Translations under genes and position numbers: made by a program
Assembly: GCA_902801475.1 (NCBI GenBank)
Contig: CADCIO010000023.1
Coordinates: forward strand, 1-42,643
Reading direction: 5' to 3'
DNA: 42,643 bases
Source of the DNA: an uncultured Bacteroidales bacterium
GTDB taxonomy: Bacteria > Bacteroidota > Bacteroidia > Bacteroidales > Bacteroidaceae
The notes under the pieces: generated by a model
Told to the model about the DNA's origin: nothing
The model's database searches: none
What the model saw: only the letters and a program-made list of their open reading frames with translations
Shown: one piece after another, positions 1 to 8,701 of the stretch
Layout of the letters: each line of letters starts with the position of its first letter
How positions within the stretch are numbered: the first letter of the stretch is position 1

Positions 1-1
1 C

Positions 2-76
2 TTGCTCAAGCCTCTCAGACAAAAGGCAGAGGAGACAGATGACAGACAGCTTCATATTGACTTCAAATTTGATTAA
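2..76 (+). CDS. Possible 3' end of an upstream gene (partial)
   Basis: An open frame runs in from the left edge for 24 codons and ends at TAA 74-76. The residues end in HIDFKFD, a plausible soluble C-terminus. The frame one base later is also open at the edge (to about position 113), so the assignment is ambiguous and no family can be named. Confidence 0.25.
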   Translation: MLKPLRQKAEETDDRQLHIDFKFD

Positions 77-228
77 CATATATTAAGAGACACTAGTGAG
101 AACGAAAAAGTGGTTTTTGGGCAGGGAACTATGAATTTGAGAGCGTTTTCTGTGAATTTGAGAGTATTTTCTAGGAATTTGAGATAAAAAAATGTGAAGA
201 TTTGAGGCTGTATATGAAAAGAAGTGTG
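77..228. other. Intergenic region upstream of the vWA lipoprotein gene
   Basis: No gene is evident between the left edge and 309. The stretch is AT-rich and contains a 21-bp-period repeat (131-187) and, after it, a Bacteroidetes-type -7 box at 229-236. Nothing else is recognisable. Confidence 0.5.
131..187. repeat. 21-bp-period tandem repeat, about 2.7 copies
   Basis: Copies at 131-151, 152-172 and 173-187 (partial) share the core GAATTTGAGA followed by a TTTTCT block. The period is 21 bp, that is, two helical turns or three heptamers. It ends about 40 bp before the -7 box at 229-236, so it could be a regulator-binding array. That role is inference. Confidence 0.8.
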
Positions 229-236
229 TAACTTTG
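229..236 (+). promoter_or_regulatory. Promoter -7 box (TAACTTTG) for the vWA lipoprotein
   Basis: TAACTTTG matches the Bacteroidetes primary sigma -7 consensus TAnnTTTG. A TTTG at 201-204 could be the -33 element, but the 24-bp spacing is longer than the usual 19-21. The start codon is 73 bp downstream. Confidence 0.65.
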
Positions 237-308
237 CCACCACGATGATAATACTATAAATTTACAATAACAATCTTTATTAATTAACTACTTAAAAACA
301 AACGCTGT

Positions 309-2144
309 ATGAAAAAATTACATCTTTTGGCGATGACAATGTTGGTCATCATCGGTTTCACCGCATGTTCAAGTAACAATAGTGATGACGATGGCGGAGG
401 CGGAAATGGAGGTACCAATTCTGTAGTCGGCATCAAGAATCTGTCATCTAGTTTGCTTGGCGACTGGGATGAAGGTTTTGCCACCAGCAAGGGTGTGTTC
501 CTCCTCAAGGACTATGGCTCTGATGCTGAAGCTAAAGGTCGCAAGGCTGAGGGCTCTGGTGAGACTTTGCTGACGAAAACGCTTTTCTTCACTAGCGTTG
601 ACGGAAAGACAAAGGCTGCGCTCCTCGTGTCAAAGGAGACTAACCGTTCTATTCAACTCATCATGAACGACGGTATCCTTTATTTCAGCTTCCTTAACGA
701 CAATGTGCTTGAGTTGGTCTTCAAGCGTGGTTCTGACATCACGTATGTGGATCAAATCGAATACAACAAGTCTTCGCTCGATGCAGCACTCGCTTTGGCT
801 GCTTACACCAACAATCTGCAGAAGGCTCTGTTCTATTTCGCTAAGGTGATGGATTCGAAGAAGATCAGTGGCTATCCAACTTTGGTGGCTGCTACGAACT
901 TTTTCAAGGATGTCCTCAACATGACGTTTGACGGCACATCGGAGGCAACAGCTGAAGAGGCTGGTGTGTCTGAGTCTATTGCAAAGGAGGCAGACAGCTT
1001 CGAGTCAAGCTATGCGAAGAAGATTTATTCTACTGTTACCGTGTGGACAGGTAAGGCTTCCTTCAAGGTCGGTGGTTCTTCTTGTACGCTGAGCGGTTCC
1101 GTATTCTGCTCAAATCCTGCGTTTGAAGATGCTGGCGAGTTCGGTATTGTCTGCGACAAGGATCAGAGCAAGCTCTTTGTAGGTCAGGCAGAATTTGAAG
1201 GCAAGGGCGAATTGACTGACGACTTCAACTTCGATGTTGACTTCCGTGGTCTTAGCGCTACAACTACTTATTATTATCGTGCATATTACAAGTTCAGCGA
1301 TGGTTCCACCACTTATGGTTCTCTCACGCTCGACCCAGCGGAGAAGGCTGACGACAACGTGGCATACGATAAGGTGGTCAAGAACTTCACTACCGACGAG
1401 AACAGGCTGACTGTTGAGGTGGTGATGTGTATGGACATCTCTGGTAGTATGAGCAGTGAAATCAGCATGGTGAAGAACAATGCCCTCTCATTCTACGACC
1501 AGTTCAAGGAAATGTGTGATGCACAAGGCATTGATCTTGAAGGTCTGTACTCTCAGGTCATCACTTATAGTGACATCAACGTGGATGCAGAAAGGGCTCT
1601 GTCTGTCAGCGACACCTACAATTTGACAAAGGAAGAGCAGAGAGAAGCCTTCAAGGCTTATGTGGATGACATTTATCTTGCTGGTGGTGGCGACATTCCA
1701 GAAAGTGGATTGGAAGCACTCATGGCTGCGTTCAAGCACGATTGGGGTGTGGACGATGGTTACCACCGTCAAGTGGTTATCCTGTGGACGGATGCACCAT
1801 ATAAGACCATCAATGATAACATCTACAAGAAAGAGGTTTCAGAGGGTGTCTATGAGGAAATGTTCACCGCATCTACTTACGAAGAGGTGAAGGCTATGTG
1901 GGACAGCATGCCATCTGGTCGCCGTATGATCATCTTTGGCCCTTACGGAAATTCTTATTCTAACGGTGGCGAATGGGATCTCATGGATGATTGGAAGAAT
2001 GTGGTTCATGAAAGGAACAATTATGACAACTTGAGCAACTTCGCTAAGTCACTCGAATACATCATCTCTGAGCTCACCAGCAAGGAAACCCGTACTACCC
2101 CAACCAGAAGCTACGAGATTCCAACCTTCCGTCCAAACGAATAG
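309..2144 (+). CDS. von Willebrand factor A domain lipoprotein
   Basis: A 611-residue secreted lipoprotein. It has a short basic N-terminus, a hydrophobic stretch and a lipobox ending at Cys20 (FTAC), followed by a Ser/Asp/Gly-rich linker typical of Bacteroidetes surface lipoproteins. The middle of the protein (about 40-365) is not recognised. From about residue 370 there is a vWA domain with the MIDAS motif D376-I-S378-G-S380, then a GGGDIPES segment near 458-465 and an WTDAPY strand near 493-498 where many vWA domains have TDG. Such domains bind ligands or partner proteins through a divalent metal. It is monocistronic, with its own promoter and a strong terminator at 2179-2205. The ligand is unknown. 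Confidence 0.85.
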   Translation: MKKLHLLAMTMLVIIGFTACSSNNSDDDGGGGNGGTNSVVGIKNLSSSLLGDWDEGFATSKGVFLLKDYGSDAEAKGRKAEGSGETLLTKTLFFTSVDGKTKAALLVSKETNRSIQLIMNDGILYFSFLNDNVLELVFKRGSDITYVDQIEYNKSSLDAALALAAYTNNLQKALFYFAKVMDSKKISGYPTLVAATNFFKDVLNMTFDGTSEATAEEAGVSESIAKEADSFESSYAKKIYSTVTVWTGKASFKVGGSSCTLSGSVFCSNPAFEDAGEFGIVCDKDQSKLFVGQAEFEGKGELTDDFNFDVDFRGLSATTTYYYRAYYKFSDGSTTYGSLTLDPAEKADDNVAYDKVVKNFTTDENRLTVEVVMCMDISGSMSSEISMVKNNALSFYDQFKEMCDAQGIDLEGLYSQVITYSDINVDAERALSVSDTYNLTKEEQREAFKAYVDDIYLAGGGDIPESGLEALMAAFKHDWGVDDGYHRQVVILWTDAPYKTINDNIYKKEVSEGVYEEMFTASTYEEVKAMWDSMPSGRRMIIFGPYGNSYSNGGEWDLMDDWKNVVHERNNYDNLSNFAKSLEYIISELTSKETRTTPTRSYEIPTFRPNE

Positions 2145-2178
2145 TAACTAACTGACATCATAGGATGATAAACAAAAG

Positions 2179-2205
2179 CACCCGTGGGCAGAGCGCTCAC
2201 GGGTG
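2179..2205. terminator. Bidirectional intrinsic terminator between convergent genes
   Basis: An 11-bp stem (2179-2189 with 2195-2205, one G-T wobble) closes a 5-nt loop. TTCTTT follows on the plus strand and CTTTTGTTT follows on the minus strand. It lies between the vWA gene and prmA, which converge here. Confidence 0.85.
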
Positions 2206-2246
2206 TTCTTTGTGTATGTCTGTGTGTAATCTACGTCACGTAAGTT

Positions 2247-3035
2247 TTATTTTTTGAGCACCAGGACAGCCCAGTTGTTGCGTTGCAGGGTTTGGCTGAC
2301 GGTGAGGCCGTTCTGTTCTGCCACTGTCGTCATCTCTTGCACATCGTCGGTGAAGAAGCCGGAGAGGATGAGGGTGCCTTGGGGGGCGAGGTGCTGGACG
2401 TAGGTGGGCAGGTCGGCGGTGAGGATGTTCTTGTGGATGTTGGCGACGATGGTCTGGAACTCGCCTTCGATGGCTGATGCATCGCCGAGGATGACGGACA
2501 CATTATTTATATTATTAAGGGAGAAGTTCTCGCGGGCATTCTCCACGCTGAATTCGTCGATGTCGATGGCAACGACTTCCTGTGCGCCTCGCATGCTCAT
2601 CGCGATGCCAAGAACACCGGTGCCTGTGCCCATGTCGAGCACGCGCTGGGCTGTGAAGTCCTGTTGGAGGAGGAAGGATGTGATTTGGTAGGTGGTTTCG
2701 TGGGAACCAGAACCGAATGCCATGCGTGGGTTGAGCCGGATGCCAAACTCACGTTCGAGGATGGGGTCGAAACTGTTCTGCTCCCACTCGGCGTTCCAGT
2801 CCTTGTTCTCGAGGTCGTGGAGGGTGTAGGTGCAGGTGACATCAGGAATGAAGAGGTCGTCGAGGGTGGATTGGAGGCTTGCCTCGTCGAATTGTTCCTT
2901 GGGAATGTATGCCTTGATGCCCGTGTCGGTCACTTCGAAGGAGTCGAAACCAATCTCACCCAAGAGGGCTATGAGCACGTCGCAGGTGGTTTCGGAATAG
3001 GGAGTGACGGTGATGGAGGCGTAGAGGTAAAGCAT
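2247..3035 (-). CDS. prmA: Ribosomal protein L11 methyltransferase
   Basis: SAM-dependent methyltransferase that trimethylates ribosomal protein L11 (262 residues). It has the family's N-terminal alpha/beta region, then FGSGSHETT (about 107-115) and the SAM-binding glycine loop DMGTGTGVLG (134-143), with VANI on the later strand in place of the usual N-P-P-type motif. I start it at the ATG at 3035. A TTG nine bases upstream (3044) is in frame and would overlap the stop of the lysozyme gene. It is last in a minus-strand run after the GH25 gene, and the two are separated by only a few bases, which suggests translational coupling. Confidence 0.93.
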   Translation of the reverse strand: MLYLYASITVTPYSETTCDVLIALLGEIGFDSFEVTDTGIKAYIPKEQFDEASLQSTLDDLFIPDVTCTYTLHDLENKDWNAEWEQNSFDPILEREFGIRLNPRMAFGSGSHETTYQITSFLLQQDFTAQRVLDMGTGTGVLGIAMSMRGAQEVVAIDIDEFSVENARENFSLNNINNVSVILGDASAIEGEFQTIVANIHKNILTADLPTYVQHLAPQGTLILSGFFTDDVQEMTTVAEQNGLTVSQTLQRNNWAVLVLKK

Positions 3036-3040
3036 GTTTT

Positions 3041-3859
3041 TCAATTTTCTTCTTTAATGGTTAAGTCCATGAGGTCTTGGTAGTCGCCTTTGAAGACGTT
3101 GATGTCGACATCGCCATTGATGCCATCGACCCTGCCCACGTCGGTGTGTTGCCAGAATGCCCAGCCGCCTTTGTATTCAAGGGAATCGACGTAGTAGTGG
3201 GCAATCCAGTAGGGGTAGCGGTCGAATTCGGGGGTGTTGAGATAGGAGGTGCGGAACTTGTAGCCCGTGTAGAGGATGGGGGTGACGCCGTAGTGCTTCT
3301 CGACGTAGTTCATCCAGTGGAGCACCTCGCGTTGGAGTTGGGTAGGGGTGCAGTCGCCAAGTTCCTCGACGTCGAGCACAGGGGGAAGGTCGTGTTCATC
3401 GAGCTGCACAATCTTGCAGAAGTGCTTGGCCTGTGCCTTGCCCGAAGTGGAAGGACTGAAGTAGTGGTAGGCGCCACGTACGATGTCGTTCTTCTTGGCG
3501 TTGTGGAAGTTCTGGTTGAAGTTCTCGTCCCAGATGCTGGTGCCTTCGGTCGCCTTGATGAAGACAAAGGACACGGGTGCGCCTTGTATCTGTGCGTTGC
3601 GCAACTTGTTCCAGTCGATGTCGCCCTGATAGTGAGAGATGTCGAGTCCACGTACCTTGCCGTCTGGATAGGTGACGTGTCCGTAGAGTGCTTTCCAGCG
3701 GAAAGAGTAGGGGCCTACGAAGGTGCGGTAGAAGAATGCGATGTAGGCAACGATGATGAAACCAAGCACAGTCCACAGGACATAAGAAGGCACACGGCGA
3801 AGTGGATTTCGTCGTGTGCCTTTCTTCTTGCGTCTTGTTGATTTGCGCTTGGTGGGCAT
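3041..3859 (-). CDS. Membrane-anchored GH25 lysozyme-like muramidase
   Basis: A 272-residue glycoside hydrolase family 25 protein, predicted to cleave the MurNAc-GlcNAc bond of peptidoglycan. It has a strongly basic N-terminus (1-22), one membrane helix (about 27-44) and then the GH25 barrel: GLDISHYQGDIDW with D73, the catalytic pair D163-V-E165 in PPVLDVEEL, and a C-terminal FWQHTD strand. It is probably an inner-membrane-anchored enzyme facing the periplasm. The frame is open further upstream, but the ATG at 3859 shares bases with the stop of the phosphofructokinase gene (TAATG), which points to reinitiation and fixes the start. Its link to a glycolytic operon seems positional only. Confidence 0.9.
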   Translation of the reverse strand: MPTKRKSTRRKKKGTRRNPLRRVPSYVLWTVLGFIIVAYIAFFYRTFVGPYSFRWKALYGHVTYPDGKVRGLDISHYQGDIDWNKLRNAQIQGAPVSFVFIKATEGTSIWDENFNQNFHNAKKNDIVRGAYHYFSPSTSGKAQAKHFCKIVQLDEHDLPPVLDVEELGDCTPTQLQREVLHWMNYVEKHYGVTPILYTGYKFRTSYLNTPEFDRYPYWIAHYYVDSLEYKGGWAFWQHTDVGRVDGINGDVDINVFKGDYQDLMDLTIKEEN

Positions 3860-5502
3860 TATTTTGCCTTCTTTTCCAACTGAAGTGTGATGGTTGGCTG
3901 GTCGCAAACCTCTGATGGTCCCCAGTACTGGATAGGACCAGGATATACGTATGCAGTTTCCTTTGCCCACTCTTCGCGGTGTGCTGCAAAGTACTTGAAT
4001 GGAGCGCCGTCCAGCTCAACGAGAGCCTTGCGGATCACGGGCTTCATCTTACCGTTACGCTTCTCGAGGTTCATCATCATCGTGATTGGCACACCACCAG
4101 CAACCCACTCAGCAGCAGGAGCTGTAGTGTTCTTGATGATAGACATGTAACCAGTCTTGCCGTTGGCGATGAGGCGAGATGCGTTGTAACCGAGTGAGTA
4201 GCAGTAGTCAGCGTCGTAGTTAGATGGCGCAGCGCAACGACCTTCGTAACCGAAGAAGTGGTGCTGAGTGCCGAACTTGCCGACATACTTGCCCTGGTGC
4301 TTCCAGATGGCGAGCTTGGCTGCCACCATGCGAGAGAGAAGCTTCTCTGTCTCGATGAGTGAAACCTGCACGTTTCCGTGTGGGTCGCGGTCGAGTGCCA
4401 ACTGTGCAGCCACGTCGGTAGGAAGTGACTGGAACACGGCGAGGTTCTCGCGAGAGATGTGCTGCTTCACGAACTCAATCTGCTCGTTGGCGCTGTTGAT
4501 GGTCTGAGCCTCTGGCAATGCGAGCACGTCGTTGAGCTCAGCGATGAGCTTCTTGATGGCTGGGATGAACTCGATGATACCCTCAGGGATAACGACAGTA
4601 CCGAAGTTGTTGCCTTCTTCAGCACGCTTAGCCACAGCGTTGGCGATGTAAGTCACCACGTCGTCGAGTGACATTGCCTTAGCCTCAACCTCCTCAGATA
4701 TGAGGCAGATGTTTGGCTGGCACTGGAGTGCGCACTCGAGGGCGATGTGAGATGCAGAACGACCCATCACCTTGATGAAGTGCCAGTACTTGCGGGCAGA
4801 GTTACAGTCGCGCTGGATGTTACCAATCAGCTCTGAGTAAGTCTTACAAGCTGTGTCGAAACCGAATGAAGTCTCGATCTGCTCGTTCTTCAAGTCACCG
4901 TCGATAGTCTTAGGACAACCGATCACCTGTACGCCATAATTCTTGGCAGCATAGTACTCAGCGAGCACACAAGCGTTGGTGTTAGAGTCATCACCACCGA
5001 TGATCACGAGTGCCTTGATGTTCAGCTCGCGGAGAATCTGAATACCCTTCTCGAACTGGTCAACCTCTTCGAGCTTGGTACGGCCAGAACCGATGATGTC
5101 GAAACCACCAGTGTTGCGGTACTTGTCCATCAGCTCAGAAGTGATCTCCATGTACTTGTGGTCAACGAGACCGCCAGGACCCAGGATGAAACCATAGAGC
5201 TTGTTGGCAGGGTTGAGTGACTTCACACCGTCGAACAAACCAGAGATGACGTTGTGACCACCAGGAGCCTGACCACCAGAGAGGATGATACCTACGTTGA
5301 ATGGAGGGAGTGCCACTGGCTCGCCTGGCTGGAAAGTGATGATAGGCATGCCATAAGTGTTAGGGAACAACTCCTTGATCTCAGCCTGATTGCCTACAGA
5401 CTGAGTAGCGGCACCTTCAATAGCCTTAACCGGACCCTGAAGAGCCTTAGGAAGCTTGGGCTGATAAGCAGCACGAGCTTTTTGAAGATTTGAAATTGCC
5501 AT
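3859..5502 (-). CDS. pfp: PPi-dependent 6-phosphofructokinase
   Basis: Converts fructose 6-phosphate to the 1,6-bisphosphate using pyrophosphate, reversibly. At 547 residues it has the long-form PPi-PFK length. It shows GGQAPGG (76-82), GGDDSNTN (169-176; the second Asp is the hallmark of PPi rather than ATP use), the catalytic PKTIDGD (197-203, D201 and D203) and MGRSA (246-250). It lies 16 bp after the KDPG aldolase gene and overlaps the lysozyme start, so it is probably read from the kdgK promoter, although an internal promoter cannot be excluded. Placing glycolytic flux next to the lower branch of uronate catabolism is metabolically sensible. Confidence 0.95.
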   Translation of the reverse strand: MAISNLQKARAAYQPKLPKALQGPVKAIEGAATQSVGNQAEIKELFPNTYGMPIITFQPGEPVALPPFNVGIILSGGQAPGGHNVISGLFDGVKSLNPANKLYGFILGPGGLVDHKYMEITSELMDKYRNTGGFDIIGSGRTKLEEVDQFEKGIQILRELNIKALVIIGGDDSNTNACVLAEYYAAKNYGVQVIGCPKTIDGDLKNEQIETSFGFDTACKTYSELIGNIQRDCNSARKYWHFIKVMGRSASHIALECALQCQPNICLISEEVEAKAMSLDDVVTYIANAVAKRAEEGNNFGTVVIPEGIIEFIPAIKKLIAELNDVLALPEAQTINSANEQIEFVKQHISRENLAVFQSLPTDVAAQLALDRDPHGNVQVSLIETEKLLSRMVAAKLAIWKHQGKYVGKFGTQHHFFGYEGRCAAPSNYDADYCYSLGYNASRLIANGKTGYMSIIKNTTAPAAEWVAGGVPITMMMNLEKRNGKMKPVIRKALVELDGAPFKYFAAHREEWAKETAYVYPGPIQYWGPSEVCDQPTITLQLEKKAK

Positions 5503-5518
5503 AATATTGTGGTTTTAA

Positions 5519-6229
5519 TTATTGTTTATGAAGAATCTTATAGTTGTAGTATTGCTGCAATGACTCACGGGCAGCCTCAATGTAGGTGAGCGCTTCCTTG
5601 CACTTGTCGGTCACGTACTGCCAGTCACCTTGCTTCACCTTGTCGGCAGGGAAGAGCTTGGAGCCCATGCCTACGCAGAAAGTGCCTGCCTTGAACCATG
5701 CTGAGAGGTTCTCTTCGGTAGGAGCTACGCCGCCAGTGACCATAATCTTTGACCAAGGCATTGGTGCCAGAAGGTTCTTCACCATAGCAGGACCATAGAC
5801 GTCGCCTGGGAAGACCTTGGTGAGTTCACAACCCATTTCCTGTGCTGCACCCACTTCGCTCACTGAACCACAGCCGGGGCAGTAGGGGATGAGACGACGA
5901 TTGCAGACACGGGCAATCTCAGGATTGAAGAGAGGACCAACAACGAAGCAAGCACCCATCTGGATGTAGAGCGCAGCCGTTGGAGCATCCACCACAGAGC
6001 CTACGCCCAATGCCAACTCAGGGCAATAGGTGTTGGCGAACTTGATGCACTCGGCAAACACCTCGTGAGCCATGTCACCACGATTCGTGAACTCGAAGGC
6101 ACGTACACCTCCATCATAACAAGCCTTGATGACATCCTTTGCCACCTCTGCATCTTTGTGGTAGAAGACAGGAACCATACCTGTGCTACCAATCTTGACC
6201 ATAACGGCCATTTTATCGAATTTAGCCAT
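5519..6229 (-). CDS. eda: KDPG/KHG aldolase (Eda family)
   Basis: Class I aldolase of 236 residues, predicted to split 2-keto-3-deoxy-6-phosphogluconate into pyruvate and glyceraldehyde 3-phosphate. Motifs are RAFEFTNRG (Glu46 is the likely catalytic acid), [11 protein letters not shown] (75-85) and the Schiff-base Lys138 in LTKVFPGD, then [11 protein letters not shown] for phosphate binding. It follows kdgK by 52 bp, so the two consecutive steps of hexuronate breakdown sit together. Confidence 0.92.
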   Translation of the reverse strand: MAKFDKMAVMVKIGSTGMVPVFYHKDAEVAKDVIKACYDGGVRAFEFTNRGDMAHEVFAECIKFANTYCPELALGVGSVVDAPTAALYIQMGACFVVGPLFNPEIARVCNRRLIPYCPGCGSVSEVGAAQEMGCELTKVFPGDVYGPAMVKNLLAPMPWSKIMVTGGVAPTEENLSAWFKAGTFCVGMGSKLFPADKVKQGDWQYVTDKCKEALTYIEAARESLQQYYNYKILHKQ

Positions 6230-6253
6230 AATTCTTATTTTGTTAGCTTTAAT

Positions 6254-6281
6254 CTCTAAAATCTAAACCCTTAACTCTAAA
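6254..6281. repeat. Four-unit heptamer array at the 3' end of kdgK
   Basis: Four adjacent 7-bp units (6254-6260, 6261-6267, 6268-6274, 6275-6281). Units one and four are both CTCTAAA and the others are close variants. The array stops exactly where the kdgK stop codon begins (6282) and fills the kdgK-aldolase spacer. It belongs to the heptamer class described in the findings. Confidence 0.75.
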
Positions 6282-7304
6282 CTATCTCTGCACACGTCCA
6301 TTGGCATTGCCGCCAGCCAGCGCTTCCACTTCTTCGATGGATACGTGGTTGAAGTCGCCTGGAATCGTATGTTTCAAAGCGGATGCTGCCACAGCAAACT
6401 CCAAAGCCTCGCCCTGTGTGGGTTTGGTCAGCAGACCATGAATGAGGCCGCCTGAGAAGGAGTCACCACCACCTACACGGTCGATGATGGGGTTGATGTC
6501 GTAGCGCTTGCTCTGGTAGAATTCCTTGCCGTCGTAGATGAGTGCCTTCCAACCGTTGTGTGTGGCAGAGAAACTCTCACGAAGGGTGGAAACCACATAC
6601 TTGAAGCCGAACTCCTTTGCCATCGCCTTGAAGATGCCTTCGTAGCCAGCAGCGTCAGTCACGCCTGCCTCCACGTCTGCATCTGGCTTGAAACCAAGAC
6701 ACAATTCTGCATCTTCCTCATTACCGATGCACACATCTACATATTGCATCAGAGGACGCATGATGGAAATGGCCTTTTCGCTGGTCCAGAGCTTCTTGCG
6801 GAAGTTGAGGTCGCAAGAAACGGTCACACCATGTTTCTTGGCAGCGATACAAGCCTGGCGAAGACACTCGGCAGAAGCGTCGCTGATGGCAGGAGTGATG
6901 CCTGACCAGTGGAACCAGTCTGCACCTTCGAATATCTTGTCGAAATCAAAATCTTCGGGCTTTGCCTCTGCAATGGCAGAATAGGCACGGTCATAAATCA
7001 CCTTTGAAGGACGCATGCTGGCACCTGTCTCAGCATAGTAGAGACCGATGCGGTTGCCGCCACGTGCGATGAAGTCGGTGTTGACGCCATACTTGCGCAG
7101 GGCATTCACGGCAATCTGTCCGATTTCGTGCTTGGGGAGTTTGCTCACAAACACGCTTTCGTGTCCGAAGTTAGCCAAGCTGATACCTACGTTAGCCTCT
7201 CCGCCACCTGGTATGATGTTGAACTTGTCTGCCTGAACGAAACGGTAGTTTCCTTCTGGCGAAAGGCGAAGCATGATTTCGCCCATAGTTACGATTTTAG
7301 CCAT
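6282..7304 (-). CDS. kdgK: 2-keto-3-deoxygluconate kinase (PfkB family)
   Basis: Phosphorylates 2-keto-3-deoxygluconate to KDPG, the substrate of the next gene's aldolase. It has 340 residues. PfkB signatures are the N-terminal GGGEANVGISLANFG, and the C-terminal VGGGDSFSGG anion hole (about 277-286), where D281 is the likely catalytic base. It is first in the minus-strand run, with a -7 box at 7370-7377, and is divergent from a LacI-type regulator that probably controls it. The assignment to KDG rather than another sugar rests on the aldolase neighbour. Confidence 0.92.
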   Translation of the reverse strand: MAKIVTMGEIMLRLSPEGNYRFVQADKFNIIPGGGEANVGISLANFGHESVFVSKLPKHEIGQIAVNALRKYGVNTDFIARGGNRIGLYYAETGASMRPSKVIYDRAYSAIAEAKPEDFDFDKIFEGADWFHWSGITPAISDASAECLRQACIAAKKHGVTVSCDLNFRKKLWTSEKAISIMRPLMQYVDVCIGNEEDAELCLGFKPDADVEAGVTDAAGYEGIFKAMAKEFGFKYVVSTLRESFSATHNGWKALIYDGKEFYQSKRYDINPIIDRVGGGDSFSGGLIHGLLTKPTQGEALEFAVAASALKHTIPGDFNHVSIEEVEALAGGNANGRVQR

Positions 7305-7369
7305 GTTGTTTGTTCAAGTGTTTCTGGTTATGTATGTCAATTAATGCTTATCAACTCTGAATTAGCGTG

Positions 7370-7377
7370 CAAATGTA
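7370..7377 (-). promoter_or_regulatory. Promoter -7 box (TACATTTG) for the kdgK operon
   Basis: Read on the minus strand this is TACATTTG, matching TAnnTTTG, 66 bp before the kdgK ATG. No convincing -33 TTTG is seen at the expected distance, as would suit an activated or regulated promoter. Confidence 0.6.
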
Positions 7378-7442
7378 AGATTTTTTTACGAGAAAAAGGT
7401 AGTAAAGTGCAGCAAAAAACATCAATGGGGCGAAATTTTGTC

Positions 7443-7455
7443 TAAATTAAATTTA
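7443..7455. promoter_or_regulatory. AT-rich 13-bp palindrome, possible operator
   Basis: A perfect odd-length palindrome, TAAATTAAATTTA, is centred at 7449. It lies between the divergent kdgK and LacI-type promoters and 18 bp upstream of the latter's -7 box. Its pure A/T content makes chance plausible. Confidence 0.25.
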
Positions 7456-7473
7456 TATATGATTAAAAAGCGT

Positions 7474-7481
7474 TAACTTTG
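7474..7481 (+). promoter_or_regulatory. Promoter -7 box (TAACTTTG) for the LacI-type regulator
   Basis: TAACTTTG fits the Bacteroidetes -7 consensus and leaves a leader of about 70 nt before the ATG at 7559. The divergent kdgK -7 box is about 100 bp away, so one bound regulator could affect both. Confidence 0.65.
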
Positions 7482-7558
7482 CACAGTTTTTTCACGAAAC
7501 CGTCTTCTCGGTAGGTGAGATATTTTAGGATCCAAAAGTATTGATAAGGTAAAAGAAT

Positions 7559-8629
7559 ATGGAGATTACGTCCAAGATACGTATTAAGGACATAGCAGAA
7601 AGGGCAGGGGTGTCGGTAGGCACCGTTGACCGTATCATTCATGGTCGCGGCAACGTTTCGCCTATCAGCATGGAGCGGGTGCAGAAAGTGCTGGATGAGA
7701 TTCATTACACCCCCAATCATTATGCGTCAGCACTCGCCTCGCATAGTGTGCACCAGTTCGCAGCCATTCTGCCGATGCATGAGGTGGACAGCTATTGGGC
7801 ACGTGTGGAGAATGGTCTGATGGACGGTGCAAGACGTTTTAACGACTTTAAGCTTTCCTTTAAGATTTTCCGTTACGACCCTTTCAATACCGAATCCTTC
7901 AAGGTGGAATGCCAGAGTCTTTTGGACTCCAACCCCGACACCGTCATCATTGGTCCTATCTTTAACTATAATATCATGGCGAAGTTCACGTCTCAGCTGG
8001 ATGAACGTGAGATTCCTTACGCCTTGCTTGACTCCAACTGGCCTGAGTTCAACCATCGCATCTTCTACGGACAAGACTCTTTGCAGAGTGGTGCCTTCTC
8101 TGGGCACATCATGTCGTTGGCAACCGATGCTTCCACGAAGAAGATGGCGCTTTTCAAGGTGTTGGGTGAGGGTAGAGTGGCAAGCCGTCAGCAGATGAAC
8201 CGTGAGGTGGGTTTCCGCCAGTATATGGAGGAACATAAACCTGACATTGAGATTGTGGATGTGAACCTATATGTGTATGACAAGCAGGGAATGCGTGAGA
8301 TCATGCGTGATTTCTTTACCGAGAACCCCGACATCCGTTATGCCCTGTGCTTCAACTCTTCCATCCACATCATCGCCGACTTCTTGCGTACGGAGATGCC
8401 CGACCATCCTCATGTCACGCTGTTGGGATATGATGCTATCGATGCCAATGTGGAGTGCATCAAGAATGGATCTGCAGACTTCCTCATTGCACAGCATCCG
8501 CAGTCGCAGGGATTGGATTGCTTCCGTTCGATGTTCAACACCTGTGTGCTCAAGATGAATATTAAGCGCGACCACTACATGGCCATCGAACTGCTGACGA
8601 AGGAGAACATCGACTTCTACAAGGATTAG
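7559..8629 (+). CDS. LacI-family transcriptional regulator
   Basis: A 356-residue LacI/GalR-type regulator. The N-terminal helix-turn-helix and hinge (about 8-58) read IKDIAERAGVSVGTVDRIIHG, then a periplasmic-binding-protein-like sensor domain fills the rest. It is divergent from kdgK-eda and followed by the glucuronoyl esterase after 72 bp. Context points to sensing an intermediate of uronate breakdown (for example KDG or KDPG) and controlling both directions. The effector is inferred from neighbours only. Confidence 0.9.
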   Translation: MEITSKIRIKDIAERAGVSVGTVDRIIHGRGNVSPISMERVQKVLDEIHYTPNHYASALASHSVHQFAAILPMHEVDSYWARVENGLMDGARRFNDFKLSFKIFRYDPFNTESFKVECQSLLDSNPDTVIIGPIFNYNIMAKFTSQLDEREIPYALLDSNWPEFNHRIFYGQDSLQSGAFSGHIMSLATDASTKKMALFKVLGEGRVASRQQMNREVGFRQYMEEHKPDIEIVDVNLYVYDKQGMREIMRDFFTENPDIRYALCFNSSIHIIADFLRTEMPDHPHVTLLGYDAIDANVECIKNGSADFLIAQHPQSQGLDCFRSMFNTCVLKMNIKRDHYMAIELLTKENIDFYKD

Positions 8630-8701
8630 CCGGAAGAGAGACAATCATTCGAAATAACATCACAATAACCAAAAACAATAACTTTCTAACCTATCATTTT
8701 T

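Noticed and set aside
3036..3044. TTG start for prmA giving three extra residues
   Set aside because: ATG at 3035 is nearby and matches the expected N-terminus.
3077..3841. 254-codon plus-strand frame opposite the GH25 lysozyme gene
   Set aside because: Mirror of a codon-biased gene. The GH25 frame has catalytic residues and a coupled start, while this one has none.
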